NCBI GenBank assembly: GCA_030040955.1
Contig: JASHSH010000040.1
Location: 1 to 7,626 of the forward strand
DNA length: 7,626 nucleotides
Direction: 5' to 3'
Source: Rhodospirillales bacterium
GTDB taxonomy: Bacteria; Pseudomonadota; Alphaproteobacteria; Rhodospirillales; Magnetospirillaceae
Shown here: positions 1-6,585 of the stretch, in pieces
Layout of the letters: the number at the start of each line of letters is the position of its first letter
Position numbering within the stretch: the stretch's first letter is position 1
The notes under the pieces: model-generated
What the model saw: only the letters and a program-made list of their open reading frames with translations
The model's database searches: none
Told to the model about the DNA's origin: nothing
Position numbers and translations under genes: made by a program

Positions 1-592
1 AGATCAGCCATTCGAAGAAATAGTTCGGGTGGCGCGACCAGGCCCACAGGCCGACATCGCAGATGCGCCCCCGATTGGCCGGATCGGATTTGAACGCGGC
101 GAGCTGCCGGTCGGCCATCGACTCGCCGAGCACGGCGACGACGAAGATCGCGATGCCGGCGGCGTCGAGCGCGGGCCAGGTCCCGCCCTGGCGGAGCGCG
201 GCGAGCCGGACTTCGAACGCGAGCAAAATCGAGGCAACCGCCTGGACCATCGCAAAGGCGAACAGGCGGGCGGCATGACGCTCGCCCCAGCTCCGGCGCA
301 GCTCGGCGTAGCGCGCATCCTCATGGCGGCCCCCCGTTCGCGCCAGCAGATACGCGCCCAGCCGCGCGCCCCAAACCGCGATCAACGCCGCGACGGCGAT
401 GCAGCGCCACGCGACCGGGCCGACGGCATCGGCGCCCGCGAGCGCGAACGCGGCGCCCAGCGCGCCGGTGCCGAACGACCAGTAGACGTCGATCCAGCCG
501 CCGTTTCCGCTGACGCGCGCCGTCCGCCACGCCGCCGCCATCACCGCGAACATTCCGAGGGCGGCGATCGCCATGATCGACTCCGCGCTCAT
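1..592 (-). CDS. DUF1295 / steroid 5-alpha-reductase-like membrane protein (3' end cut by window edge)
   Basis: The first 197 residues of an integral membrane protein are visible; the C-terminus lies beyond the left edge. Families of this type are usually about 250-270 residues, so perhaps 60 are missing. Hydrophobic segments lie near residues 6-22, 41-54, 62-83, 108-126 and 142-158. The diagnostic stretch is GRICDVGLWAWSRHPNYFFEW (about 175-195), the conserved C-terminal signature of DUF1295 and steroid 5-alpha-reductase/isoprenylcysteine-methyltransferase-like proteins. The ATG overlaps the stop of the preceding methyltransferase gene as ATGA and has a strong ribosome site (GGAAGGAG, four bases before ATG), so the start is well supported. 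Relatives are thought to be NADPH-dependent reductases or to bind a nucleotide cofactor, but no substrate is known for this clade. From its operon, a role in reducing or handling modified lipid chains is inferred. Confidence 0.88.
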   Translation of the reverse strand, partial: MSAESIMAIAALGMFAVMAAAWRTARVSGNGGWIDVYWSFGTGALGAAFALAGADAVGPVAWRCIAVAALIAVWGARLGAYLLARTGGRHEDARYAELRRSWGERHAARLFAFAMVQAVASILLAFEVRLAALRQGGTWPALDAAGIAIFVVAVLGESMADRQLAAFKSDPANRGRICDVGLWAWSRHPNYFFEWLI

Positions 593-1818
593 CGCGCTCC
601 TTCCGGCTTGCGGATGCGGAACAGTCCGACATCGACCACGGATTCGCGGAATCCCGCCTCGCAATAGGCGAGATAGAATTCCCACATGCGGCGGAAATTG
701 TCGGAATAGCCGAGATCGGCGACCGCAGGCCATGCCGCCAGGAAGCGGCGCCGCCATTCGCTCAAGGTGCGCGCGTAGGAATCGCCGAACGACTCGACCC
801 GCTCGATCAACAGTCCCGCGCGTTCGATCTGCTCGCGCAGGCGCTTGGGCGAGGGAAGCAGGCCGCCCGGAAAGATGTAGCGCTGGATGAAATCGGTGCC
901 GCGGCGGTAGGTCTCGAACCGGTCGTCCGCGATGGTGATCGCCTGGAGAACGGCGACGCCGCCGGGCTTCAGCCGGTCGCGCAGGGTGGCGAAATAGACC
1001 GGCCAGTAGGCTTCGCCCACCGCCTCGATCATCTCGACCGACGCGATGCGGTCGAAGGCGCCGGTGACGTCGCGGTAATCCTGCAGGCGCAGCTCGATCC
1101 GGTCGGGACCCAGCGCCGCCAGCCGGCTCGCGGCATATTCATACTGCGCGCCGGAAATGGTGATCGCGGTGACATGGCCCGCGCCGTTGCGGGCAAGGTG
1201 TTCCGCCAGACCGCCCCAGCCGCAGCCGATTTCGAGCACGCGCTCGCTTCCGGACAAGGACAGAAGCTGGGCGACGCGGCGTTCCTTCTCGGCCTGCGCG
1301 GCCTCCAGCGTCTGCGCGCCTAGGGCGAACAGGGCCGAGGAATAGGTCATCCCGGCATCGAGCCAGTGGGCGAAGAACGCGTTGCCGAGATCGTAATGCG
1401 CGGCGATGTTTCGCCGGCTGCCCCGTCTGGTGTTGCCGCGCAGGCGATGCCGCGCGCGGCCGATCATCCGGGCCGGCCAGGCGCCGCGCAGCCTTTGCTC
1501 GAACCGATCCTTGGCATGCGCGGCGAAGCGCAGCGCCGCCACCAGATCGGGGCTGCTCCAATCGCCATCCATATAGGCTTCGGCGAATCCGACATCGCCG
1601 CCGACCAGCAGCCGGACGAGGGCGCGCCAGCGCGCGATCCGCACCGAAGCCTCCCCGCCGGCGGCCGAAATTTCCAAGGAGCCATTGGGTCCGAAGCCGG
1701 CGGTCAGCGCGCCGCCGGAGACCCAGGCGGCGATCGCGCGCATCGCGGCCAGCCGGAGGCCGCGCCCGGGCGGCCCGATCGCGGCGCGCGACGGATGATC
1801 GAGATCAGGCGCCAGCAT
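589..1818 (-). CDS. Cyclopropane-fatty-acid-synthase-like SAM-dependent phospholipid methyltransferase
   Basis: A 409-residue protein of the CFA/mycolic acid cyclopropane synthase family, which transfers the SAM methyl group to a double bond of an acyl chain in membrane phospholipid. Visible motifs are GFAEAYMDGDW (77-87), NIAAHYDLGNAFFAHWLDAGMTYSSALF (137-164, family lipid-binding region), the SAM-binding VLEIGCGWGG (194-203), EMIEAVG (262-268) and QRYIFPGG (312-319). Aligned by eye to E. coli Cfa, Glu239 is kept (E265) and Tyr317 probably is (Y348). Cys139 is replaced by Ser161 and His266 by Gln292; both contribute to the bicarbonate/active site in E. coli. This subgroup may therefore make a methylated rather than cyclopropanated product. 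The start overlaps the DUF1365 gene by 14 bases and has GAGG six bases upstream. A start a few codons later cannot be excluded, because the first 25 or so residues are poorly conserved in character. Confidence 0.93.
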   Translation of the reverse strand: MLAPDLDHPSRAAIGPPGRGLRLAAMRAIAAWVSGGALTAGFGPNGSLEISAAGGEASVRIARWRALVRLLVGGDVGFAEAYMDGDWSSPDLVAALRFAAHAKDRFEQRLRGAWPARMIGRARHRLRGNTRRGSRRNIAAHYDLGNAFFAHWLDAGMTYSSALFALGAQTLEAAQAEKERRVAQLLSLSGSERVLEIGCGWGGLAEHLARNGAGHVTAITISGAQYEYAASRLAALGPDRIELRLQDYRDVTGAFDRIASVEMIEAVGEAYWPVYFATLRDRLKPGGVAVLQAITIADDRFETYRRGTDFIQRYIFPGGLLPSPKRLREQIERAGLLIERVESFGDSYARTLSEWRRRFLAAWPAVADLGYSDNFRRMWEFYLAYCEAGFRESVVDVGLFRIRKPEGAR

Positions 1819-2608
1819 GATCGGCCTCGGCCACCCGGCTCCGCGATTCGCCGACGCTGAGCGCGGCCGGCGGCGGCGGGCGGCGATGGAAGGGAACCCG
1901 CTTGACGAACAACCGCGCCGCTTCCCAATGGATCGCCGCCGTGATCTTGAGGGTGACCAGCGGGTAGCGCAACGCGGCGGCGAGGATGGAAGCGTCGGTC
2001 AGGTCGCGGCGCGATCCGGTGAACGCCGCATGCAGAAGCTTGCCCTCGGAATCGCTGGCATCGATGTGGAGGACGACCTTCTGGCCCGGCGGCAGCAGCG
2101 CGAACCGGTACGACATGTCCATGCCCATGAAGGGCGAGACATGCAGCCGCTTGCCGTATTGGTGGCGCAGCAGACCCTCGGCGTCGCATCCGCCCGGCAC
2201 GAGATAGGAATGCCGGTCGCCAAAGGTGTTGTTCACCTCGTAGAGCGTGGCGGCGATCCCTCCGTCGGGCCGGTGAAAGAGGAATACGGAGATCGGGTTG
2301 AACACATAGCCGAGCACGCGCGGGCAGCAGAGCAGGCGGATCGATCCGATCGCGCCTTCGATCCCAGCCTCCGCCAGACGATCGAGCAGATGGGCGCGCA
2401 GGTCGGCCGCGCCCGACCCGTGATCCCGCTGGTCGAAGCTGAACAGATTGAAGCGCCGCCATGAGAAGAAACGCAGGCTTCGGTCGAGCATCGGCAGCTC
2501 GTCGAGATCGATCAGCAGCCAGAAAATGCGATAGGAGAAGGCGTGGCGGCGCGGCCGCAGCCTGCGGTGGGTGACCGTGCCCGCATAGAGCGCCGAGGCC
2601 CAAGTCAT
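1805..2608 (-). CDS. DUF1365 family protein
   Basis: A 267-residue protein recognised by DUF1365 signatures in order: YAGTVTHRRLRPRRHAFSY (8-26), LGYVFNPISVFLFH (99-112), YEVNNTFGDRHSY (123-135) and KRLHVSPFMGMDMSYRF (153-169). No signal peptide or clear transmembrane segment is seen, although aromatic residues are abundant. The biochemical function of DUF1365 is not established. It is very commonly encoded between a flavin amine-oxidase-like gene and a CFA-like methyltransferase gene, as here, so a part in modifying phospholipid acyl chains is inferred. The ATG overlaps the flavoprotein stop as ATGA and has GGAG eight bases upstream, which fixes the start. The gene end overlaps the methyltransferase start by 14 bases, so translation of all three is likely coupled. 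Confidence 0.92.
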   Translation of the reverse strand: MTWASALYAGTVTHRRLRPRRHAFSYRIFWLLIDLDELPMLDRSLRFFSWRRFNLFSFDQRDHGSGAADLRAHLLDRLAEAGIEGAIGSIRLLCCPRVLGYVFNPISVFLFHRPDGGIAATLYEVNNTFGDRHSYLVPGGCDAEGLLRHQYGKRLHVSPFMGMDMSYRFALLPPGQKVVLHIDASDSEGKLLHAAFTGSRRDLTDASILAAALRYPLVTLKITAAIHWEAARLFVKRVPFHRRPPPPAALSVGESRSRVAEADHAGA

Positions 2609-3960
2609 GCGACCGGCTCCAAAGCGCGCATCGGCTCGGCGACCGGGAGACTTTCCGCCAGCGGCCCGAGATGGATGCGGCCCGATTCATTCTCGACCCG
2701 CCAGGGACGGCGGACACCGCCCAGCGCCTCGGCCACCGCCAGTCCCGCTTGCAGCCCGTCTTCGTGAAATCCGTCGCCGAAATAGGCGCCGCAGAACCAG
2801 GTGCCGCGCTGGCCTTGCAGTCGCCACAATTCCCGCCGCGCCGCCGAGGCCGCGCGGTCGGACAGCGGATGGTCGAAGGCGATGCGGTCGATTTCGCCGC
2901 CGGGCCGGATCGAATCGGCCGGCGGGTTGAGAGTCACGAACAGTTGGCGGCGCGCGCTCTGGCCTTGCAGCTTGTTGATCCAGTAGGTGACGGAAGGCGC
3001 TTCCGCGCGGGCGCGATCGAACCGGTAGTTCCAGCTCGACCAGATCGAGCGCCGGGCCGGCATGAGCGCCGTATCGTCATGCAGGCAGGCCAGGTTCCGC
3101 TGGTAGCGGATGGCGCCGAGCAGGTTTCGTTCGGCTTCGCTGGGATCGTCGAGCAAGGCCAGCGCCTGGTCCGCATGGGCGGCGATCACGACCTGGTCGA
3201 AATCCTGCGCCTCGCCGGACGCGAGCCGGACCTCGACCCGCCGCACCCCCCTGCGGATCGCGGCGACGGCGCCGCCGCAATGCACGCGGCCCGAGATCGC
3301 CGCGCTCATGCGGCGCACATAGACGGCGCTGCCGCCCGCGACGCAACGCCAGGCGGGCCGGCCGCGCAATGTCAGCAGACCGTGATTGCCGAAGAAACGC
3401 AGGAAATCGGCCGCCGCGTGCTCCAATACCAGACCGGGCGGTATCGACCAGATCGCCGAGGCCATCGGCAGCAGATGATCGGCGATGAAGCCGCGCGAGA
3501 AGCGGCGCGCGAGAAGCCAATCGCCGAGCGAAGCATCCTCGCCCGGCGCGCCCGCCCGCGGCGGCGCAGCGGCCTCGCGGTAGAAGCGCAATATATCGGC
3601 GAGCAGCCGCCAATGCGCGGCACGCAGGATATTGCGCCGCTGCGCGAAAAAGGAATTCAAGCCGGAACCGGCATATTCGAGGACGCCGCCGTCGACCGAT
3701 ACCGAGAACGACATCGGGCTCGGCCGGGTGGCGATGCCGAGATGGCGGAACAGCGCGGTGAGATTGGGATAGGTCGCCGCGTTGAACACCATGAAGCCGG
3801 TATCGACCGGAACCATGGCGCCGTCGATTTCGACATCGACCGTTCGGCTGTGTCCGCCCGGCGCCGGCTCGCGCTCGAACAGCGTCACGGCGTGGCGCCG
3901 GGACAGGAGCCAGGCCGCGGACAGGCCGGCGATCCCCGATCCGATTATGGCAATGTGCAT
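2605..3960 (-). CDS. FAD-dependent amine-oxidase-like flavoprotein, first gene of the lipid-modification operon
   Basis: A 451-residue flavoprotein. The N-terminal Rossmann fold is complete: GSGIAG (7-12), the ribose-binding acid E29 after the second strand, then GGHSRT (35-40) and DTGFMVFN (53-60), a run typical of the flavin amine oxidase-like proteins linked to CFA synthases. The C-terminal FAD-contacting segment is GAYFGDGFHEDG (391-402). The canonical MHIAIIGSGIAG start and a GGAAG two bases before ATG support the chosen start. Plant cyclopropane fatty acid synthases carry a related FAD oxidase domain fused ahead of the methyltransferase domain, which supports joint action on the same acyl chain. 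From memory, the RpoE-controlled operon of Rhodobacter sphaeroides holds comparable flavoprotein and CFA-like genes connected with furan fatty acid formation. Oxidation or desaturation of a methylated acyl chain is therefore a plausible role but is inference. Confidence 0.93.
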   Translation of the reverse strand: MHIAIIGSGIAGLSAAWLLSRRHAVTLFEREPAPGGHSRTVDVEIDGAMVPVDTGFMVFNAATYPNLTALFRHLGIATRPSPMSFSVSVDGGVLEYAGSGLNSFFAQRRNILRAAHWRLLADILRFYREAAAPPRAGAPGEDASLGDWLLARRFSRGFIADHLLPMASAIWSIPPGLVLEHAAADFLRFFGNHGLLTLRGRPAWRCVAGGSAVYVRRMSAAISGRVHCGGAVAAIRRGVRRVEVRLASGEAQDFDQVVIAAHADQALALLDDPSEAERNLLGAIRYQRNLACLHDDTALMPARRSIWSSWNYRFDRARAEAPSVTYWINKLQGQSARRQLFVTLNPPADSIRPGGEIDRIAFDHPLSDRAASAARRELWRLQGQRGTWFCGAYFGDGFHEDGLQAGLAVAEALGGVRRPWRVENESGRIHLGPLAESLPVAEPMRALEPVA

Positions 3961-4210
3961 TGCTTCCGGCCCCGCGCCCCCCGATACCAGGCCGCCCGTT
4001 CGGACGTGAACCCATCATTGCAATACGCCCCGGCCGGGCGGATGGATCACGCTGCCCCCGAAAATAGTCCGGCGAGTGTCCGGCATCGCCAAGCCCGGCG
4101 GCAAGGCAAACTTCGCGGGCGAGGCGCGCGGGCCCGGCCCGGGAGGTGAATGCGGCGGCAATGGGCTGCGGCGGGCGTCCGTCCGGAGTTTGGCGAGCGC
4201 AGTTCGCCCC
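3961..4210. other. Intergenic region between the lodAB-like cluster and the lipid-modification operon
   Basis: This is the longest stretch without a credible gene (250 bases). It carries the putative ECF promoter and the short leader of the flavoprotein gene. Its upper end should also contain the end of transcription of the preceding cluster. The only hairpin noticed there (arms 4192-4196 and 4204-4208) is five base pairs long and has no run of T after it, so it is not a convincing terminator. A small inverted repeat (GTTC/GAAC, 3998-4001 and 4008-4011) falls just after the expected transcription start. No operator for a named regulator was recognised. Confidence 0.7.
4021..4049 (-). promoter_or_regulatory. 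Putative ECF sigma (RpoE/ChrR, ECF11-like) promoter of the flavoprotein-DUF1365-methyltransferase-DUF1295 operon
   Basis: On the minus strand, TGATCC (4049-4044) is followed by an 18-base G+C-rich spacer and TATTG (4025-4021). The singlet-oxygen-responsive RpoE of Rhodobacter recognises a -35 of TGATCC and a -10 beginning with TA at about this spacing (recalled consensus TGATCC/TAAGA). The -35 match is exact; the -10 matches only in its first two bases. The -10 ends 61 bases upstream of the flavoprotein ATG, which leaves a leader of about 50 bases. The genes downstream are of the type found in that regulon, which strengthens the call. No sigma factor or ChrR gene lies in this window. Confidence 0.6.
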
Positions 4211-5347
4211 TTACGCTTTTTCCGCGGTTAAGGCTGCCTTTATTTGGATTTCGTTCCATCTTTTCGACAGCTCGTCACGCAAACTCCGTGCCCGCGCCCA
4301 ATCTTCCGTCTTGCCGCGGTCGATGTGGTTGAGCAACCGGCCGACTTCCTTCGCGTAGTCGGCGCGTCGCTGATCCAATCGCAGATGCTTGAAGTCGTCG
4401 GCGAACTCTTTGTCGAGAAAATTGAAGCAAACGAGCTCGGTGAGCAGGATGGCCGCCAAGTGGTCCGCGCGTCGTGGCGGAAATTCCACGAGCAAGTGAA
4501 TCGCCTTGCGAGCGCTCTCGAGAGACAAGAAGAGGCAGTACATCGCGTTGCGAAGTGCTTGATGACGAGAGTCGTCCTTGGGGTTGTCACCTCCTTTGTG
4601 CGTGCGCCCGAATCGCCGCAGCGTGTCTCGGAACGACTTCATATAGGTGTAGAACGCGGTGACATGGACCACCGCCTTGCCGTCGAGCACTTCGAGGTCG
4701 GAGGCGTTGCCCTGAAAGACCGTGAAGTAGTTCTCCTCCGAGACGAACCGGGTCTGATCGGTGACCTCATCCAGATGCGCGTAGAGACTGACGAACTGCC
4801 TGCCGGCGTCGAATGTCGCCATTACGTTGCACAGGCTGGCGATCTCCGAGGCGAACAGGTCCACGACGCCGAGCCGCCGATTGGCGGCCTGATAGGTCCA
4901 GGCGGCAACCACCCCCCAACCCGCGAGCACTGAACCGGCTGTCGTGAAAATCGATCCGATGTGAGCGAGGAACACCGCGCCCCACCCTAGGGAGGAGCAA
5001 CCGTCGGCGCCGCAAGCCACTTGTTTCAGGTAGATGCCCGAGAACACGCCTAACAGCACTACGAGGACGGATACGATGATGAAGATCAGGCTGAGGTCCT
5101 GGACGTGGTGCGAATTGAAGAAGCGGTACGGAATCGATTGCGATTCCTGCGAGAATAGCTTGGTCACATCCCGTTTCAGGTGGAGCAACAGGGATGGAAC
5201 ACGCGGAACCGACCGTACGGTCTTCTCGAGAATCTCCAGGCTGGCGCCACCCAGCGCGACGGTGTCCCTCGCCAGGACGATCCACCACCTCCCGCGACTT
5301 TTACTTTCGTGCTCCGGATGCTCGAACTCCCCCACTTGCTCGCTCAT
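4211..5347 (-). CDS. Hypothetical two-transmembrane protein with a large helical C-terminal domain
   Basis: I do not recognise a named family. The 378-residue product has a charged N-terminal region (1-83), a strong membrane segment at 84-107, a short loop with two cysteines (C112, C117), a second membrane segment at about 121-150, and then some 225 residues of soluble, helix-rich, highly charged sequence without known catalytic motifs. Similar strings (AANRRLGVVDLFASEI, 154-169) occur, as far as I recall, in uncharacterised proteobacterial proteins. The topology suggests both ends on one side of the membrane, with the Cys-containing loop possibly periplasmic and able to form a disulfide. The frame is open far upstream through the LodB-like gene, but the protein really begins at the ATG chosen here, which has a good ribosome site. 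Sampled lines of this gene have about 30 G+C per 60 bases against 43-44 in neighbours, which suggests acquisition by transfer. It follows the LodB-like gene by 83 bases and may be cotranscribed. Confidence 0.82.
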   Translation of the reverse strand: MSEQVGEFEHPEHESKSRGRWWIVLARDTVALGGASLEILEKTVRSVPRVPSLLLHLKRDVTKLFSQESQSIPYRFFNSHHVQDLSLIFIIVSVLVVLLGVFSGIYLKQVACGADGCSSLGWGAVFLAHIGSIFTTAGSVLAGWGVVAAWTYQAANRRLGVVDLFASEIASLCNVMATFDAGRQFVSLYAHLDEVTDQTRFVSEENYFTVFQGNASDLEVLDGKAVVHVTAFYTYMKSFRDTLRRFGRTHKGGDNPKDDSRHQALRNAMYCLFLSLESARKAIHLLVEFPPRRADHLAAILLTELVCFNFLDKEFADDFKHLRLDQRRADYAKEVGRLLNHIDRGKTEDWARARSLRDELSKRWNEIQIKAALTAEKA

Positions 5348-5349
5348 GG

Positions 5350-5357
5350 TCACCCCC
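5350..5357 (-). promoter_or_regulatory. Ribosome binding site that decides the start of the hypothetical membrane protein
   Basis: GGGGGTGA on the minus strand matches GGAGGTGA of the anti-Shine-Dalgarno complement in seven of eight positions. Its GGGGG block lies five bases before the ATG at 5347. An in-frame ATG four codons earlier (5359) overlaps this site and has no Shine-Dalgarno sequence of its own, so the downstream ATG (protein beginning MSEQVGEF) is preferred. Confidence 0.65.
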
Positions 5358-5430
5358 ATGCGGAAACGCCCGCGGTCAAGGCCGCGCGGTTCCGTTCCGA
5401 CCCCCGTTCGCGCGCCGCCGGCTCTTCGCC

Positions 5431-6561
5431 TCACGCGGCGCGCATGCGCAATGGCTCGTCCCGCCGCCGCCGCCAGAAAGGCGAACGCGGCCACCTGGTT
5501 TCGAGTCCGTAGAAATGTCGCCGCGCGCGCAGGAATGAGTCGAACTCGGCCGCGACCGACGCGGCATAGGCATCGAACCCCGCGCGCGCGCCGCCGAGCC
5601 GGTCCGCCATCGCGCGGGCCGCGTGGATTCCGTTCGCCAGCGCCTTGCAGATGCCGCGCGACGACAGCGGATCGTAGGCCGAGGCGGCATCGCCCGCGGC
5701 CAGCCAGCGATCTCCCGCGACCGGCTCGAGCAGAAAGGAATGCGCGGGATGCACGGCGACGCTGCCCTCGGCGTAGCGCGCGGCCGCCATCGCCGGAAAC
5801 AAGTGCGCCGTCTCCCGCAAGCGGGCTTCCCAGCGGCGGAAATTCGCCAGGCCCTCGCGTCGGGCGATGTCGGGATCGGTGGCGAAGCCGACGACCAGCC
5901 TGTCGCCCGGCAGTTTGGCCGCGTACCACCAGCCGAGCTCGGCCGCTTCCAGCATCGTGAGCGCGGGAAACGCGGGCGAGGCCACGCATTCGTACCGGGC
6001 GGCGACGCACAACAATCGATCGACCAGCTCGCGCCGCGCGCCCATGCGCCGGGCGAAGCGGGCGCTCATTCCGGTCGCGTCGATCGCGAAACGGCAAACG
6101 ACGCCATGCGATGCTCCGCCGGGATCCGAGAGGCGGAGGAGGAGGTCGCCGTCCGGCAGGATGTCGGCGTCCCCGAAGCGCGTGCCGGCAACCAGCGAAA
6201 TTCCGCGCCGTACCGCCTCGCGCGCGAGGAACGCATCGAAGCGTACCCGGTCCAGATGCCAGCCGGCGCCGAAGGGACTCGCCAGGAAATCGTTGAAGCC
6301 GAGCCGCTCGCTGCCCCAGATCGAGCAGGTTCCGAAGCTGCTCGCGTGGCGCTCCGCGCGGAACTCCGCCCAGACGCCGAGCGATTGCAGCAGCGCGTTG
6401 AACTGCGGCGGAACGCTCTCCCCGATCCGGATCGAACCATATACGCCGGCCTCGACGACCAGGATGTCCGTGATCCCACGTCGCCGCAGCGACAGGGCGG
6501 CGGCGCAGCCGGCCGGTCCGCCGCCCAGAATTACGACCTCGTACTCCCTGGTCCCGTCCAT
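5431..6561 (-). CDS. lodB: LodB-like FAD-dependent maturation flavoprotein (tryptophan-halogenase-related fold)
   Basis: A 376-residue flavoprotein directly following a LodA/GoxA-type oxidase gene. LodB proteins are required for forming the cysteine tryptophylquinone cofactor in LodA and act in the cytoplasm; the exact reaction is not settled. Visible motifs are GGGPAG (13-18), the ribose-binding E37, GESVPPQ (47-53), WHLDRVRFDAFL (101-112), DATGMSARFARRMG (161-174) and the second FAD-binding run GDAASAYDPLSSRGICKAL (290-308). The overall pattern is that of flavin-dependent halogenases and geranylgeranyl-reductase-like enzymes. The WxWxIP motif of true tryptophan halogenases is absent, with GWWYAAKLP (210-218) in the comparable place, so halogenation is not expected. 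The gene starts 24 bases after the oxidase stop. No good Shine-Dalgarno site is seen, but the Rossmann motif leaves no other sensible start, and coupling to the upstream gene may help initiation. Confidence 0.85.
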   Translation of the reverse strand: MDGTREYEVVILGGGPAGCAAALSLRRRGITDILVVEAGVYGSIRIGESVPPQFNALLQSLGVWAEFRAERHASSFGTCSIWGSERLGFNDFLASPFGAGWHLDRVRFDAFLAREAVRRGISLVAGTRFGDADILPDGDLLLRLSDPGGASHGVVCRFAIDATGMSARFARRMGARRELVDRLLCVAARYECVASPAFPALTMLEAAELGWWYAAKLPGDRLVVGFATDPDIARREGLANFRRWEARLRETAHLFPAMAAARYAEGSVAVHPAHSFLLEPVAGDRWLAAGDAASAYDPLSSRGICKALANGIHAARAMADRLGGARAGFDAYAASVAAEFDSFLRARRHFYGLETRWPRSPFWRRRRDEPLRMRAA

Positions 6562-6585
6562 CGGTGTTCGGCCCCGCGCCGCGCC

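Noticed and set aside
1704..2717. Minus-strand 337-codon open frame overlapping the DUF1365 gene
   Set aside because: It is a shifted-frame shadow; the DUF1365 motifs are read in the 1805-2608 frame.
4026..4043. Near-palindromic G+C-rich spacer (CGCCCCGGCCGGGCG) inside the putative promoter as an operator
   Set aside because: Such imperfect palindromes are common by chance at this base composition, and no regulator is known to bind this sequence.
2671..4149. Plus-strand 492-codon open frame opposite the flavoprotein gene
   Set aside because: Long antisense frames are expected in high-G+C coding DNA. The translation is low-complexity Arg/Ala/Gly-rich, while the minus strand encodes an unmistakable FAD protein.
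4192..4208. Hairpin GGCGA/TCGCC just after the hypothetical gene stop
   Set aside because: The stem is only five pairs, with no T-run on the minus strand, so it is not supported as an intrinsic terminator.
4150..4332. Plus-strand 60-codon open frame with GGAGGTGA immediately before ATG
   Set aside because: The spacing from GGAGG to ATG is only three bases, most of the frame runs antisense to the end of the hypothetical gene, and the product has no recognisable features.
5431..6561. Tryptophan halogenase activity for the flavoprotein
   Set aside because: The WxWxIP halogenase motif is missing and the gene sits directly behind a LodA-like oxidase, which fits a LodB maturation role better.
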